Shown here: positions 1 to 11,471 of the stretch, in pieces
Layout of the letters: each line of letters starts with the position of its first letter
Numbering within the stretch: the first letter of the stretch is position 1
NCBI GenBank assembly: GCA_030247855.1
Contig: JAPDRN010000053.1
Location: 124,001-188,000 of the forward strand
Source of the DNA: Knufia peltigerae
Taxonomy: Eukaryota > Ascomycota > Eurotiomycetes > Chaetothyriales > Trichomeriaceae
DNA length: 64,000 bases
Direction: 5' to 3'
Translations under genes and position numbers: made by a program
Notes under the pieces: generated by a model
What the model saw: only the letters and a program-made list of their open reading frames with translations
Told to the model about the DNA's origin: nothing
The model's database searches: none

Positions 1-806
1 TCCACTCGCTGGACAAGGTGACCAGTCTCTTCATCCACGTCATGCCCCCAGTCGCCCTGCACTGCATGGTCCATCTGACGCCGGATGAGTTTTTGCGCCA
101 CCGCTTTCCGGCCGTGTACACCATCAAATCCAGCCTGCCGGGCTCAAAGGACCACTACAACCTATGGGCAATGTTGGGCTGGGCCTCGCTGCCCTACGCG
201 GTGTGGCAACTCTCGTACCACTTCCTGATCACTGTCCGGAGACGCGAAAAGATCGCCGCCGGCCGCCCGACCTCCTTCACCTGGCTGCGCAAATCATACG
301 CGACGACGTGGATCGGCAAAGTCGTCATCTCGCTCCCAAACGCGCTGCAAGAACCGGCGTTCATGCTCATCCAGTACAGCTATGCCTTGCTCACCATCGT
401 CCCCTGCCCAATATGGTTCTGGTACAGGTGGGCCAGTGCGGCTTTTCTCCTGTTCGTATTCAGCTGGAGCGTCTGGAACGGCGCAAACTACTACATGGAC
501 GTCTTTGGCAAGAGGTTCCAGAAGGAACTGGAGCAGATGAAGCGCGACGTCGCCAAGTGGCAAAACAGTCCAGGTGCCACGCTCAGTCCTCCCAGTGGAC
601 CCGTGGACGCGGATGTGTCGAGCGTCGACGGCGGCGCCAGGGGCGGCGGCGGGAATGACCCAAACAAGCGAAGGAGTATCGACCAGATCCCTCTGCTGGA
701 CGAGACCCATCAAAATGGCAAAGTGGATTCTGGTGCACGATCCACAGGTACAGATTTACTCAATGATTCGAATTCGAGTGTGTTTGACAGGAAATCTGCG
801 TCGTGA
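1..806 (+). CDS. GPC1: Glycerophosphocholine acyltransferase (GPC1/DUF2838 family), C-terminal part
   Basis: Multi-pass membrane enzyme that acylates glycerophosphocholine to lysophosphatidylcholine from acyl-CoA in the phospholipid remodelling pathway, probably in the ER. The window opens inside the gene. The reading frame is open from base 3 (HSLDKVTSLFIHVMPP...), and the SLDKVTSLFIH stretch is typical of DUF2838 proteins. Several hydrophobic segments follow (around WAMLGWASLPYAVWQL, FMLIQYSYALLTIVPCPIWFW and AAFLLFVFSWSVWNGANYY). A Lys/Glu-rich cytosolic helix and a Gly/Ser-rich tail come last, ending at TGA 804-806. About 267 residues are visible; the N-terminal membrane segments lie upstream of the window. 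Family assignment is from recognised sequence texture. The alternative is another DUF2838 member of unknown substrate. Confidence 0.85.
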   Translation, partial: HSLDKVTSLFIHVMPPVALHCMVHLTPDEFLRHRFPAVYTIKSSLPGSKDHYNLWAMLGWASLPYAVWQLSYHFLITVRRREKIAAGRPTSFTWLRKSYATTWIGKVVISLPNALQEPAFMLIQYSYALLTIVPCPIWFWYRWASAAFLLFVFSWSVWNGANYYMDVFGKRFQKELEQMKRDVAKWQNSPGATLSPPSGPVDADVSSVDGGARGGGGNDPNKRRSIDQIPLLDETHQNGKVDSGARSTGTDLLNDSNSSVFDRKSAS

Positions 807-1366
807 GTGCATCGCGAGGTCGTTGGTTGCTTTTCAAGAAAGGGATCTCTTGTTGGCTGGTGGGTGGGTGGATGGGAGGAATGGTATGCGAACAGTAATC
901 CGACGAGAGAGAGCAAAAGGCGTGCTTCAAATCCTCTTTTTCTCGCTTACTTGCTGGCTCGCTTCATTGCTTGTTTGGTTTTCAGCATTTCCGACGGTCA
1001 TTTTTTGCTGTGCTAGGCGTTGTTCGGGAGTGCAACGACACGAGATTGATACCCCCCTGGGCCATGGGTTGTGCTGTATATGTGGATTGGCTTTTTTCAA
1101 TACCTGTATCATGGTCGAATGAACTACACTATACCTGATCTTTTGCTTGTTGGCCTGTTCATCGCTCTGTCACTTCGATGGTCTAACCAATCCTCCCTCT
1201 AACACTGTTGATTGTGACTTCCTAGGTAAGATTTGGTCTCGGAATTGAAAAACTCCTAAACAAAAGTACTTGAGTGAGCCATCTCACTAAGATACACTCT
1301 CGACCACCTGGCACCGTCCTTGGGCCAGCAGCCATTGTACTCCGTGGTAGTCCTAGTATTTGCTGG
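807..1366. other. Intergenic, 3' to 3' between GPC1 and a transcription factor gene
   Basis: The two flanking genes converge here. T-rich stretches (for example 935-960 and 1000-1010) fit 3' untranslated sequence of the upstream gene. I see no gene, tRNA or repeat. Confidence 0.5.
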
Positions 1367-3390
1367 TCAATCCGATTCCAAATTGCCCTCACAGACGACA
1401 TCCGTCCACAAATCTCTCCCGACGCCCTCGCACTCTGGGCCATCGAACCACAAGAATTTCGTTATGATTCTCCTCACCTCGTCCCACGCATCTTTTTCGT
1501 CGCAATAGCAGCACGACGCCGACATGGGACTCCTCTGACGTACCAACAAATCCACAAACCACTGCCTCGCAGTATCATCTTCTTCGGCCACCACCCCACC
1601 GATCACTGCCGACCAGAGCAACAAGTCCGAGTAGTTGGCTTGGTCACTCCACAAGCCAAGTCCCATGCACCCCTTCAGGGCGGTCATGATCTGCTTGGCC
1701 AGAGCGCCGTGCACGCCCGCCACGGTCGGCATGGGAAAGAGCACGAGCAGCGTGTAAGCAAGCGTCGAGGACCTGACGACTTGATATAGAGCTTGTAGGT
1801 GCGCAATTTCCGCGACCGAAGACGTTTGGAATTCAGGTGTCTTGCATGTGCAAGTATCATAACTCGCGGCCGCAGCTAAATCTCCAGACGTCAACGTCGG
1901 GTTCAGACTCAATAGATCATGAGTCACGCTATTTCGAGCCCAGAGAATCTGAACCAGTGACGGCGCACCGGGCTGTTGGGAGAGATACATATCATATCCG
2001 AGTGTGATGGTGCGAATGTTGACTATGGTGTCGAAGAGGAGAGTGGTTGTGAGTGCCTTGGGAAGGACGTCAAACCCTGTAGTCATGTCCGCGAAGATGA
2101 CAGGCAAGTTCGGTGGCGCGTCAGGCCATGTTGATAGGACGAGGCTCGTCGGGGCAAGGAGCGGCCATGCCGGTTTCGTCAGATTGAGCCAGGACATGAA
2201 TATGTCGGCCCTGTAGGATGATTCCATTAGCTGCAGCTTTCAAAATGGATTCATTAAGATTTCTGCGTTGTAGACCTCGGTCCATAAAAGGGAAAGGAGA
2301 TAACAGTAGAAGAGACAAGGCCAACACAACGTACAGTCCAAGTACATTGGCAATACCAGGTAGTTTGACCTTATGCAGACCACCTTTTCTCGCCACGAGC
2401 AGACGAATGGCTTTCATGTGTGTATCCTCCCAGCGTAAGCTACCGTAGTATTGTGTCTGCGCCGTAGCGAGTGGAGACCTAGCCAGCTCTCTGACGGGAA
2501 CAGCAGTTTGATCACCACTCGAGGCGTGAGCGGCGAGAAGACTGATGCAGAAGAGTAGAGCATCCGCTGGGTCACCCGAGAGGGTTTGTAATTCATGGTT
2601 GAGCTCCTTGATAGCCTGGATTGCGTATTGGAAACGGAGTATCTTGATCTTGTGAGAAGTCTCACTAGAGAATGACTTGTGTGTTGCCCCAGCTAGCGCG
2701 ATGGTGTAGAATGAAGCTGGGGAGTGCAACGAACAGCTGACGACGACATCGCGCAGGTTTGCAAGCGCCGAGACGGTGCTAGAAGGTGCCTTGCTGCTTA
2801 CTCCCTCTAAGGATAATACTGTGTGCTCGTTTGAGATGACCGGTGGGTAATGCAGAAGACAGAGGGTTATACCGGACTGAAGGATCGATACACCTAGACA
2901 GAAATAGATAGTCAGCTTAGATGGAACGTTTGGTCATTTGGGACATCGCTTGCAATACGAGCCTTGCTCTGCGGCAACGGCATGGTGAATAAGGTCAAGG
3001 TCAAGGATACATACCATAATCAAGCATTTCCAGAACGTAAGAAGGCACGTTATTTGGCACGACTATGTTGAAAGGATCCAGCTGACCAGCTCCAGGATCT
3101 ATGACTTTGAGGTTGTTGGCCTGGGTATCATCGTCCTTTGCCTCTTGAACGCTTTCCTTCTTTGGACGTGCCAATGTCGGCGTTCGATCTTTGGTTACTT
3201 GGGTCTTCTTACGCGGGTGGCGTTTACCTTGAGTACTTGAATCCCCCTGTTGTCGCATCATCTTGGCTTTCCTATGGTATTCTCTTGCTGCATGCTTTTG
3301 TGGCGAGATCTCGTCATCAGCCTTCTTCGACTTTGCTTGCCGATACGGCACGAACATAATGTTCGTCGTCTGCTTGCTTCCAGGAGCCAT
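1367..3390 (-). CDS. Fungal-specific transcription-factor-like protein (no Zn2Cys6 cluster)
   Basis: Three exons give a closed 592-residue frame: 3390-3015, 2893-2335 and 2210-1367. Intron 1 runs GTATGT...TCTAG and intron 2 GTACGT...ACAG; the second joins as NVLGL/ADIFMSW. The N-terminus is basic, with an HAAREYHRKAK segment followed by Lys/Arg-rich sequence. This is characteristic of a large Pezizomycotina family of regulators, often labelled fungal-specific transcription factor or 'tachykinin family', that lacks the N-terminal cysteine cluster. The remaining 450 residues are alpha-helical, with the look of a fungal transcription-factor regulatory domain (LYQVVRSSTLAYTLLVLFP, DEVRRIITKFLW). 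DNA binding is an inference; the target is unknown. Confidence 0.75.
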
Positions 3391-3896
3391 GATATCGTTC
3401 TGTGTTTTGTGCTACAACCTGTGTATAGAAGACTTTCAGGATAGTCCAGAGTGAGAAGAGTCGGGGCTGGACATGGCCTGGCTCTTGGCCTGGGCAGCAT
3501 AAAAGAAAATCTCACGGCCATTGAGCCATATTGGCGACTTGTTTCAAGCAAACATTTGAAAGAGCACCAGGGCTCAGCAGCAAACACTATTGGTGTGGAT
3601 AGTTCAAAGCCGCTGTGGCCCGAAAAGGGAAGTCGTCTCAGCTGGACTTGGGCGACGCCATCACGCTAGCCAGGGGATGGCCTAGAGTCATTGGACAGAA
3701 GATGTTGAAAACCGTCCACATCAAAAGGCAGCGGAAAGTTCATTTGAAGGTTCTTTACCGAAGTTGGCTAGACATATGCATCCACGGCACAACTCAACAT
3801 TGGGCGTCGATAGGTATTGATTTCCAGGTCAACATATTCAAACGGCTCCCACGCTTCTGTATCTCGGTTCTAGCTTAGCGGCAGAACCTAAGCATT
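3391..3896. other. Intergenic
   Basis: Upstream region of the transcription factor gene and downstream region of the next minus-strand gene. Open frames here are short and unconvincing. I see no RNA gene or repeat. Confidence 0.4.
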
Positions 3897-4751
3897 CTAT
3901 AGGCATTCACAGCCGTCAGTCCTGATGGTATTTGATATCATTGCCGGCATAAGACGCTCTCCGACTGCTCCAAATGTCCATGTGGTAAACATGGCTTCAG
4001 GTGCCGGACGCCATCCCTTCTCGGCTCGGAAGATCTCTAAGATCGCTCGTGGTGGGGGATTGGACCTTGCTTGGCCCGAGTTGTTTGGCAAGCCAGACAT
4101 ATCCTCCCCTCCATCAGTGTGGTTTAGAGAAATGGAGTCATCGTTGTGCGCAAAAGGACCTTGGTACCCATCGTGATACGCCGCTGAGACGGACAACTCT
4201 GGATCCACCAGCGAGAGGTCATGGAAAGGCAGGTAGTTGTGCATTATCTCGTGGTCTCTGCATCGAGATGAGTAGTCGGTGTTTGCGGCGAAGCCATAAG
4301 CACTCTCTTCACACGAAAATTCATCTTCGCGGGCGGCTGGTACGGTGAACTTAGGTGTTGATTGCCGAAGTCCTTGAGTATTTGATACTGGATTCCAATT
4401 TTCAGGGATCGTACTCCTATTGCATGAGGGGATTGAGAAATCCACAGCATCTTCCTCCCAGACAAATTGGTCAAGGATGGGGTTACTTGCTTTGAGCCAA
4501 TTCTAGCCCATCAGTCAAAGACGGAAACAGATAAACGATTAAAGAGTTCTTACAACTCTGGTCATGACTGCAACTGACATCGGTGGCACCATCTCCAGAG
4601 GAACAGGCTCATCATCACCATAGCGAGACCCCTTCGACCTCTCGTCCTCATCTCGTGTCAAGAATCTCGAGGAAGGAGTTGCGGTCTCTGGATGCGACGA
4701 GAGATCAGCCATATCGATTTCACGGCTGATTTGGTCATCGGGGTGAGGCAT
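3897..4751 (-). CDS. Hypothetical protein, two exons
   Basis: I do not recognise this protein. Exon 1 (4751-4554) and exon 2 (4502-3897) are separated by a 51-nt intron with GTAAGA at the start and GGCTAG at the end. The joined frame (MTRV/NWLKASN) is closed and encodes 267 residues. The N-terminus is acidic and Ser/Thr-rich (MPHPDDQISREIDMADLSS), with several SP/TP-like sites. The middle is polar with many Asp, His and Asn. The C-terminus has an RAEKGWRP/TTWTFGAVGERLMP stretch that may be a small folded element. There is no signal peptide or membrane segment. Clean splice signals and a sensible start support a real gene; function is unknown. Confidence 0.55.
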
Positions 4752-4805
4752 GGTTGGAAACTCGAGGCTTACTCCAAAGAGCTACTCGTTGCGATATGCA
4801 TAAAG

Positions 4806-5258
4806 TTAGACAGGTTTAGGCGGTGGAACAAAGAAAGGGCGAGTATATAGTTGCTTTCGAGACCTCGCTGTAAGCACAAACTGAGAGTTTGGTGACAATC
4901 GTAGCATCACGCATCGTTTGAACGCGGATAAATCGGTCATGACATGCATTGCTTGAGCCGTTTGAGAAGCACCGGGGAGATTAAAAACTGGCGGTGAAAA
5001 GGAAGTGAACGACCGTAAAAGGCCGGCATTCGGGGAAAGAGCGTTATTGATAAAGGTGAAGATGAATTGGGAATTCAGTAAATTCACGATCAACCGCGTA
5101 GTTGACGCTGCATCCATGTGCTTGGGGGCGTTTCTTGACAGGCAATCGCATGATGGCTGATGCCCAGATGTCGAAATATCGTCTGCAGATGCTCCACGAA
5201 CGCCCTGTTGGATGATTGTGTGAGGAGTTGCACAAACGAAGGGGCAGCCAAGCATCAT
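4806..5258 (-). CDS. Weak open frame, 150 codons, possible hypothetical protein
   Basis: A single uninterrupted frame starting MMLGCPFVCATPHTII. Its composition is not far from coding (FIFTFINNALSPNAGLLRSFT), but I recognise no family, and there is no clear splice or neighbour support. It sits just upstream of the 3897-4751 gene on the same strand, so it could be an unrecognised 5' exon or leader sequence of that gene, or chance. Confidence 0.2.
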   Translation of the reverse strand: MMLGCPFVCATPHTIIQQGVRGASADDISTSGHQPSCDCLSRNAPKHMDAASTTRLIVNLLNSQFIFTFINNALSPNAGLLRSFTSFSPPVFNLPGASQTAQAMHVMTDLSAFKRCVMLRLSPNSQFVLTARSRKQLYTRPFFVPPPKPV

Positions 5259-5475
5259 CAGCGTTGGACGTAGTTTTGTATCGACGAATGTTTTGAAATC
5301 GACTGTTTTTCTTGATGATGACCGGTGACCAAATGTATCATGGATCTACAAAAGAACTGAGGGAAACGCTTTTTGAAGCCACTGGAGTGTCCAAGGCTGG
5401 AAGCTGACATAAACGAGGCTGTGACATGCGCGCGTTCTCGGGCGGAATACGGAGTAGCTTTGATCCGCATTCAAG

Positions 5476-6342
5476 ATGGCAGATATTGATTACCTCGTAT
5501 CCTTCCCATTCTCGACCATTATCTCAGTCTACCTACTTAAAGCTATTTATCACAAGTCCTTTGGCCGACACTCCCAAAAAATTTCAAACTACAAAGCCAT
5601 GCCGCTATCACAGACTCTAGCCCAAACCTCCCTCGCAGCATCGATCCTCGCATCCACCATCGGTACTTACATTGCCCTCTCACCTCCAAACCCAACCAGC
5701 ACACACTCGACAACACCACCTTCGACAGGTGACGTTATTCGTTGGTTACAGCTCACAAACCGGCACAGTACAAAAATAGCACTGGCTCCGCTTGGTTTTG
5801 CGTCACTGTACACCTCGAGCCTGGTTTTGTGTCACCCAAGGATCCCCTCTTTCTTACTCGGCCACGGTGCCGTCGAGAACGGTCTCCTCACCAACACAAA
5901 CCTCTTGACGTGGTCGGCGTCGACGTCTGTCCCGCTGGCCCTCATCTTCTGCGCCGGGATCCCTCTACGCTTGGTCTCGTACGCTTCGCTAGGCAACAAC
6001 TTCACATTTGCATTGACTGAACCCGACCGCCTGACCACGAACGGAATTTATGCTTACGTACAGCACCCCAGCTACACTGGGATTGTGATCCTCGTTCTCT
6101 CCAACCTCGCTCTCTTAGGCCGGATCGACGGAGCCGCCCTGAGTTGTCTGACCCCACCGAGATGGTACTCTGGTTTGCGAAAGCTACAGGCTTTATTCTT
6201 CCTCCCCATCGGACTGTCACTTTTGTTGTTTGGGGTATGGACGAGGGTGACGCAAGAGGAGAAGATGCTCAAGGATGAATTTGGGGTCGAGTGGGAAGAA
6301 TGGCACTCCAAGACATGGCGGTTCATCCCATGGGTCTTTTAG
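5476..6342 (+). CDS. ICMT/PEMT-like membrane methyltransferase
   Basis: Intronless membrane protein of the isoprenylcysteine carboxyl methyltransferase/phospholipid methyltransferase superfamily (Ste14-like). The C-terminal catalytic region is clear: NGIYAYVQHPSYTGIVI corresponds to the conserved RHP-Y-G region (here QHPSY), and EEKMLKDEFGVEWEEW is the conserved ExxL...Y/W segment before the C-terminus. Four or more hydrophobic segments precede and surround it. ATG 5476 gives 288 residues; ATG 5599 (MPLSQTLAQTSLAASIL) gives 247 and starts directly before the first membrane segment, so it may be the true start. S-adenosylmethionine-dependent methylation is expected from the family. The substrate (prenylcysteine or small lipid) cannot be told from sequence. 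Confidence 0.8.
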   Translation: MADIDYLVSFPFSTIISVYLLKAIYHKSFGRHSQKISNYKAMPLSQTLAQTSLAASILASTIGTYIALSPPNPTSTHSTTPPSTGDVIRWLQLTNRHSTKIALAPLGFASLYTSSLVLCHPRIPSFLLGHGAVENGLLTNTNLLTWSASTSVPLALIFCAGIPLRLVSYASLGNNFTFALTEPDRLTTNGIYAYVQHPSYTGIVILVLSNLALLGRIDGAALSCLTPPRWYSGLRKLQALFFLPIGLSLLLFGVWTRVTQEEKMLKDEFGVEWEEWHSKTWRFIPWVF

Positions 6343-6377
6343 TCCCTCTGCAGGGGTCGGCGAGCTTCCAAGGAATC

Positions 6378-7316
6378 TCATTTCGTCCACAAGATTGCAC
6401 CTCCGCCGACACCATTACTTCTCAAGGGATTGTCACGTCCTTGATCATCTACGGCTTCACAGATGAAGCCGACGAGCTCCCGAAACCCGCACCTTTGGTA
6501 AAACGTTTCCTTGCCCTCAGCCGCGACCACGTTGGCTGGTAATTCGCCACTCGGGTCCGCTTTGACGAGTGATTCGAACCCGTGCTCGACCAGTTCCCGC
6601 CCGTACCCGTGTCCTTGATAGTCGGGATGAACAGCCAAACTTTCCAGTGACCAGAAGTTCTTCTGGCGATGCGGAGCACTATAGAAGTCCTGGACGAACG
6701 GTCCACACCTCGACATGAGGTTCCAGTACGTGAGTGGTTCGGGGATTTCTGCAGTAGGTTTGATGGCAGCCTTGTTCGGAAAAAAGAATCTTTTGATTCT
6801 GTAATATGTCGCGAACATCGGTCTCATCAATAGCCCTGGCACAAACGAAAATCAATATATACAAAAACCTACTTTCTGACTCGGGGAGGAGCGTACTAGA
6901 AGAGAACAAGTCAAAAACTTACTTGGATCCCATCTACCCCATGCACCATGTAAATGTTCCCAACCTTGACCATTTCTTTGCCATTCACTTGTTCCGGTTA
7001 TTATGATTTGACTGTTCTTTGTTGTGGCCGCGTCACCGGCGGCGGTGCGTTTGTCGTTGCTGCCGCCCGAGCCAAGCAGAAGCGGCGTTTGTTCTTCCGG
7101 GACGTCGTGACTGTCTTGACGATACGAAACCATCATGATCTTGGAATAGTCGTACCAGGCCAACCACAAATGTTCTTCCAGGGCCCTCGCAAATTCTCCA
7201 GGGTACTCGTCCATTCGAGGGAACAAGACCTTGAAAAGTCGGTCCGGCCCGAACGAAGCGGCGTAAACCTGGACCATGACCGGTATGTCGGCCTTTGTGG
7301 CGATTCTGACCGGCAT
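6378..7316 (-). CDS. GNAT-family N-acetyltransferase
   Basis: Two exons, 7316-6923 and 6835-6378, joined across GTAAGT...GTGCCAG, give 283 residues. The N-terminus MPVRIATKADIPVMVQVYAASF is a typical GNAT beta1-alpha1 start. The acetyl-CoA binding motif A is well preserved in the second exon (SLAVHPDYQGHGYGRELV), followed by the beta6-alpha4 region ETFYQRCGFRELVG. A proline-rich, poorly conserved linker lies between the two halves, as in many fungal small-molecule GNATs. Acetyl transfer from acetyl-CoA to an amine is expected; the substrate is unknown. The gene converges on the ICMT-like gene, with only 35 bp between the stop codons, so the transcripts almost certainly overlap. Confidence 0.85.
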
Positions 7317-7925
7317 CGTTTACCACGTTTACCTACAAACTCGTATTGAAAAGTGTATAGTGACTGGCAAGATTTAAACGAGACCACCACCAACAACAAC
7401 GGTGTGTATAGTTTATGGAAAGAATACAAAGTGTTATGCCGCACAAAAAAGACGAGTGGAAAAGCAAAACCCCACATGAACCAAATTGGGTCAAAAGGAG
7501 TGGGAAACGTTCGTCTTTCAAATACTACTCCGTACTCCGTACTCCTGTAAGGTCAAGAAGAGAAGAGAAGAGGCAATGTGACGAGTTTATTTAGTACACA
7601 ATTCTACGGATTAGTGTGTGATTGCAATCTACGGGGTACAAGTCACACTGCTTAGTGAGGTTCTTCGACCTTCAACTAGGACCTCTTCAGACATACAACC
7701 GAAATACAAAGTACAGTACAGATGCTCCGTACTCCATACTCCATACCTTACTAGGTACTCCATCCCAACCTGTCTTTTTGCTTTCACCATTAAAACCATA
7801 TTACCCCTGATACTCCCCTCTATACACGTATGGTGAACTTCAATCCTCATACTATGTCACTGCAACAACACTCCCTCACGTTGACCCCCAAACCATTCTC
7901 TAGCCTCCCACACACTATCGACACC
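7317..7925. other. Intergenic with TACTCCGTA motif cluster
   Basis: Upstream of the GNAT gene and downstream of the receptor-like gene. It carries two overlapping copies of TACTCCGTA (7526-7534 and 7533-7541), then degenerate copies around 7724-7765 (CTCCGTACTCCATACTCC). The rest is AT-rich without a gene. Confidence 0.6.
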
Positions 7926-9370
7926 TCAATACTCATGTCGCACCTCATACACCACATCCTTGTGAATAATGTGATCTTCACTACCAGCTCTCCCGGTAGA
8001 CACATCTTCCTGCGACACGGTAGAATTGCCATCCTGCTGATGTCCAGTATTCGGTGGACCTTCGACGTGCGCTTGATAGCTTGAGTACCCAGTAGGATTG
8101 AAGCGGATGCTCGTGCTCTTGCCCATCGCTTCAGCGTCGTAATCATCACCTCCTTTTCCAGTGTTTGGCGGTACCATTTTGCCGACGATGCTCCTGTTCC
8201 TGCTCCTGCCATTGGACATGGACTCAAGTTGATATGTATTCCCTCTTGACGCTTCGGCGTTGCTTCGATATCCGTAGATTGTCGCCTGAGTTGTGTCGAA
8301 CTTGCGCAGGTATTGATTTAGGGACGGGATGGCCGCAGACAAAAGAGCATAAAACAGCTCGGCCTGGCGGAAAAGGACCGGACTCACAAGTGCCATACCG
8401 GCGTTTGAGGCCGAGTTGAACCGGACGACGTATTTGATGTTGAGTCCTATGAGTACGATGATTCTGCAGTCCAAAATCAGTCTTCATCGTCCTTCCAAAT
8501 CCAACGAAGGGGAAGATATACGGTAGCCTCAAAAGAAAACACATCGATGCTTGCAATTTCCTGTGCCAGGTCATTTGGAGTGTGGAAATGACCCCAACCG
8601 CAAGTACCAGAATGCATATCTCGAGCACAGCGTCCAGTGAACCGACGGCAGCCCATCGCGAGACCTATACGTTCTTGTCAGCCTAACAATCATAACTTTT
8701 CGAACTGACATTAAACCAACAAGATTTGCACATTTCTGATCATGGGCATGAATAATCGCAACAGAGTCACACCCTACGGTGACTCCCAGGATAGACCCCA
8801 AGCACCACGTACCACAAACGCCCATGGCCATTTCGGATATGACGGGCATCTTGTGCCCACTGACTGTAAACAGACGCCGACAGAACCAGATGACAGAGCA
8901 TTTGCTAATAAAGAGAGCCAGGAGAAAGAACACATCAGCAGTCCGGATACACTAGCATCTCTCGTCAGTTTCACTTAAAACTCTGAGCTTCTTTCTTTGT
9001 CGTTGGAACACTAACTCGAGCAACAATAGTAGTATCGTGAGAGGACAGCAGTGCATATGAAGCTCCAAAGCCCGCATCGACCGTTGCAACCAGGATGGTT
9101 ATAAATTGTGGAAATGCGAGAGACTGTCATTCTAAAGATCAGTTCTGTCTCTCCACGAAATCAAAGGATTGAACTTGCGGTGGCGGCCAGAGATAACCAG
9201 TCTTCCACCCCCATATTCCGATGTCTCACAATCAGCCTCATAGCAAGAACCATGCTGGCGTAGATCATAAACAAGATAGTCATGGTCAATACTATACCAC
9301 GATGATCATCACCTGTAACTCCATATGGACGTGGCCCATATATGGGTGTTCCGTTCGCAGGGTAGGCCAT
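7926..9370 (-). CDS. Pth11/SAT4-like seven-helix integral membrane protein (fungal 'rhodopsin domain' family)
   Basis: Five exons give a 403-residue closed frame: 9370-9179, 9123-9016, 8951-8721, 8664-8522 and 8463-7926. The order of membrane segments matches the fungal rhodopsin-domain/Pth11-like family. An N-terminal HRGIVLTMTILFMIYASMV helix is followed by the charged RLIVRHRNMGVEDW loop. Five or six more helices follow, and ALVSPVLFRQAELFYALLSAAIPSLNQYLRKFDT is the family's last conserved helix region. The tail is a 120-residue Ser/Gly-rich cytosolic domain. These proteins are thought to act as surface receptors. Intron 1 seems to be GC-AG (GCAAGT...ACAG), because GT alternatives break the frame. 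The exon 3/4 donor is less certain (GTTGGT preferred). Confidence 0.75.
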
Positions 9371-11471
9371 ACTGCATGAACGGGACAAGTGTGCGATGCT
9401 TTGCTATTTCGCTCAAGGGCCAGAGCAGAGCATGTAAGACTATGTTGCTGTATTGTGTCCCTGGCAGCACCTTCTGGTACGAGGCTCGTCGCAAGCAGCT
9501 AAACCTCAAGCGATCGACAAGGTGAGTCCTCAGGCTGGGGATCTGAGACCTCTGTCTGCTGCACCTAGTGCTCCGCTTGCATGGACTATCTATCTCCTCT
9601 CCAGGGGCCCCAGGACACTGTCACACATGACGATACCTTTGCAAAACACGCAATCTTGGAGATTCAGAAGCGGTTCGTCTTGTTCGCATCTCGCCAGAAG
9701 AGAGCCCCACGAGGTTTCACGCCACAACGTAGCATATGCGAATCAGTAAGGATTCGTCGCAGGAGGTAAATGGTGGCGGGTGATCTTCTATGCTTGTCGC
9801 AGGCATGGAGAGATATCTTCCTGAGATGGGACAGCGGCCTGGGTTGCATTTGCTTAGTTGAGCCATCCATGCCCTTGTGCTTGCCCTTGTCCATGGATGG
9901 GGGCGACAGACTGCTCTTTGAGAATTTCCAGTGAGCATCCGCAGAAGGCTGGTTCCGACCTTGGGAGAGCATGATCTTGGAACGTCACAGTGACCACGCT
10001 CGAATACGTCTGGGATAAGAAGACAAGCGCCGGCACGGGCACCGATTGAGGCTGCTCCGGGTCCCACATACCCCGGTTTCATACGAATAGGCGCGTCAAT
10101 TTGTGCTCTAGCGAAGAGAGGCTTGCCCACGCTTGAGCCATCTAAAGACGGAGGTGTGGTCGATCATCCCCTTCCACTGCCCGGAACGAGTCTAGACAAG
10201 CTAAGAGGTCTGTCTCCATTGCTGCTAAAGATGTGCCGTAGTGCCGGCCTGATCTCCCCGAGAAGACTATCGTGACCTCTCTGAAGCACAGTCGTTGGCC
10301 CTGTGGTACATTGTCTCCTCAACAATGCAGTTGTCGAAGAAAATACCACCTGATTCGACGGTATCGTTGACCACATTCAGACTGGAAATTGACCATCCAA
10401 CTCGTTAGCGATGTTGGCTACCTTGGACAAAGCGGTACAACGCATTCAGGTACTTGGTCGGGCCGTTCCACTTGGAGGATGAGGCAACGTCTTGCCTCGG
10501 CGATGCATATTTGTTCTGTCACATTTGATTCTCCCTCGATAAGAAGAATATTGACCCAGCTTTTCACTTCAACGTACCTCACTCGATATGGCAAGATCAG
10601 ACCAATCTATTCTCAGCGTAATGTTTGTATCCGTATCAATACCAAGGAATTCGCATTGTAACAAAACAAGACTTGCGAAAACACCTTCAACTCGATCACA
10701 TGCCAGATTTGGAGCGGGCATATCACACACAGAGCTCCGAGGTGGGCCAGCACAGGCATTTCGAAACTACACATGGGTCATAGCGACAATATATTGCTTG
10801 TTTGCATTAGTCTGCAGCTCTTGCCCTGTTGGGTTGGGGTCTGCATGGCAGTGCAGAACACTGAGGTGGCCTCCAGCGACAAGTAGCTGCCTCAGATGCT
10901 TGCTATTTTCTGCTCATCTTTATTTCGAACTGTGGCATGCTTGGTCGGTACATGAAATGATAGTCGTTCTTTTGCATAGGAGAGCTTGGTCGCACTGCTC
11001 AACTTGGGATCGGCCCAATATAATAACGTGCAGGTAGTCCTTGCAGAGTCGTATTCGTTAGACCTTGTCCCTGCTCGGTGACAAGGACATTCTCCGCTCG
11101 TGCATAGCAAGCTAGCTTGCGGCGTAGAAGCGTGGTTCTTTAGAAGACGGCACAGTCTGAAATTCGAAGCTGACCACGGTATCAGCTGTCCTCCCTGCGT
11201 TCTAGATCATCCGGAACCTAAATTCAGGAGAACGTACCCTACCAAGTACATCAACCATCACCCACACACAATAAGGGGTTTTAGAACCCCTGCTCTTGCG
11301 AAAAATATTTGACCCCATGCCACATGGCGTTCAATGCCTGTTGAGAGCTGAGAATAACAAATCTGCCGACGTCCAAGTTTGAAGATTTGCCGTTGTTGCT
11401 GCTTTTCTTCCTTCGTCGACTCCTTCTCTCTTCTTCGCGGAACCATATTCTTCTGAAGTTTCCAAACCGGC
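9371..11471. other. 2.1 kb without a firm gene; possible decayed coding sequence
   Basis: No frame here can be assembled into a convincing gene. On the minus strand, short protein-like stretches appear in different frames: around 10500-10400 (KWNGPTKYLNALYRFVQG), 10390-10280 (NVVNDTVESGGIFFDNC) and 10130-9860. They are broken by stops that I could not remove with canonical introns. This could be a decayed gene or a poorly modelled multi-exon gene. The segment nearest the permease (about 11280-11471) is probably its promoter and leader. Confidence 0.35.
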
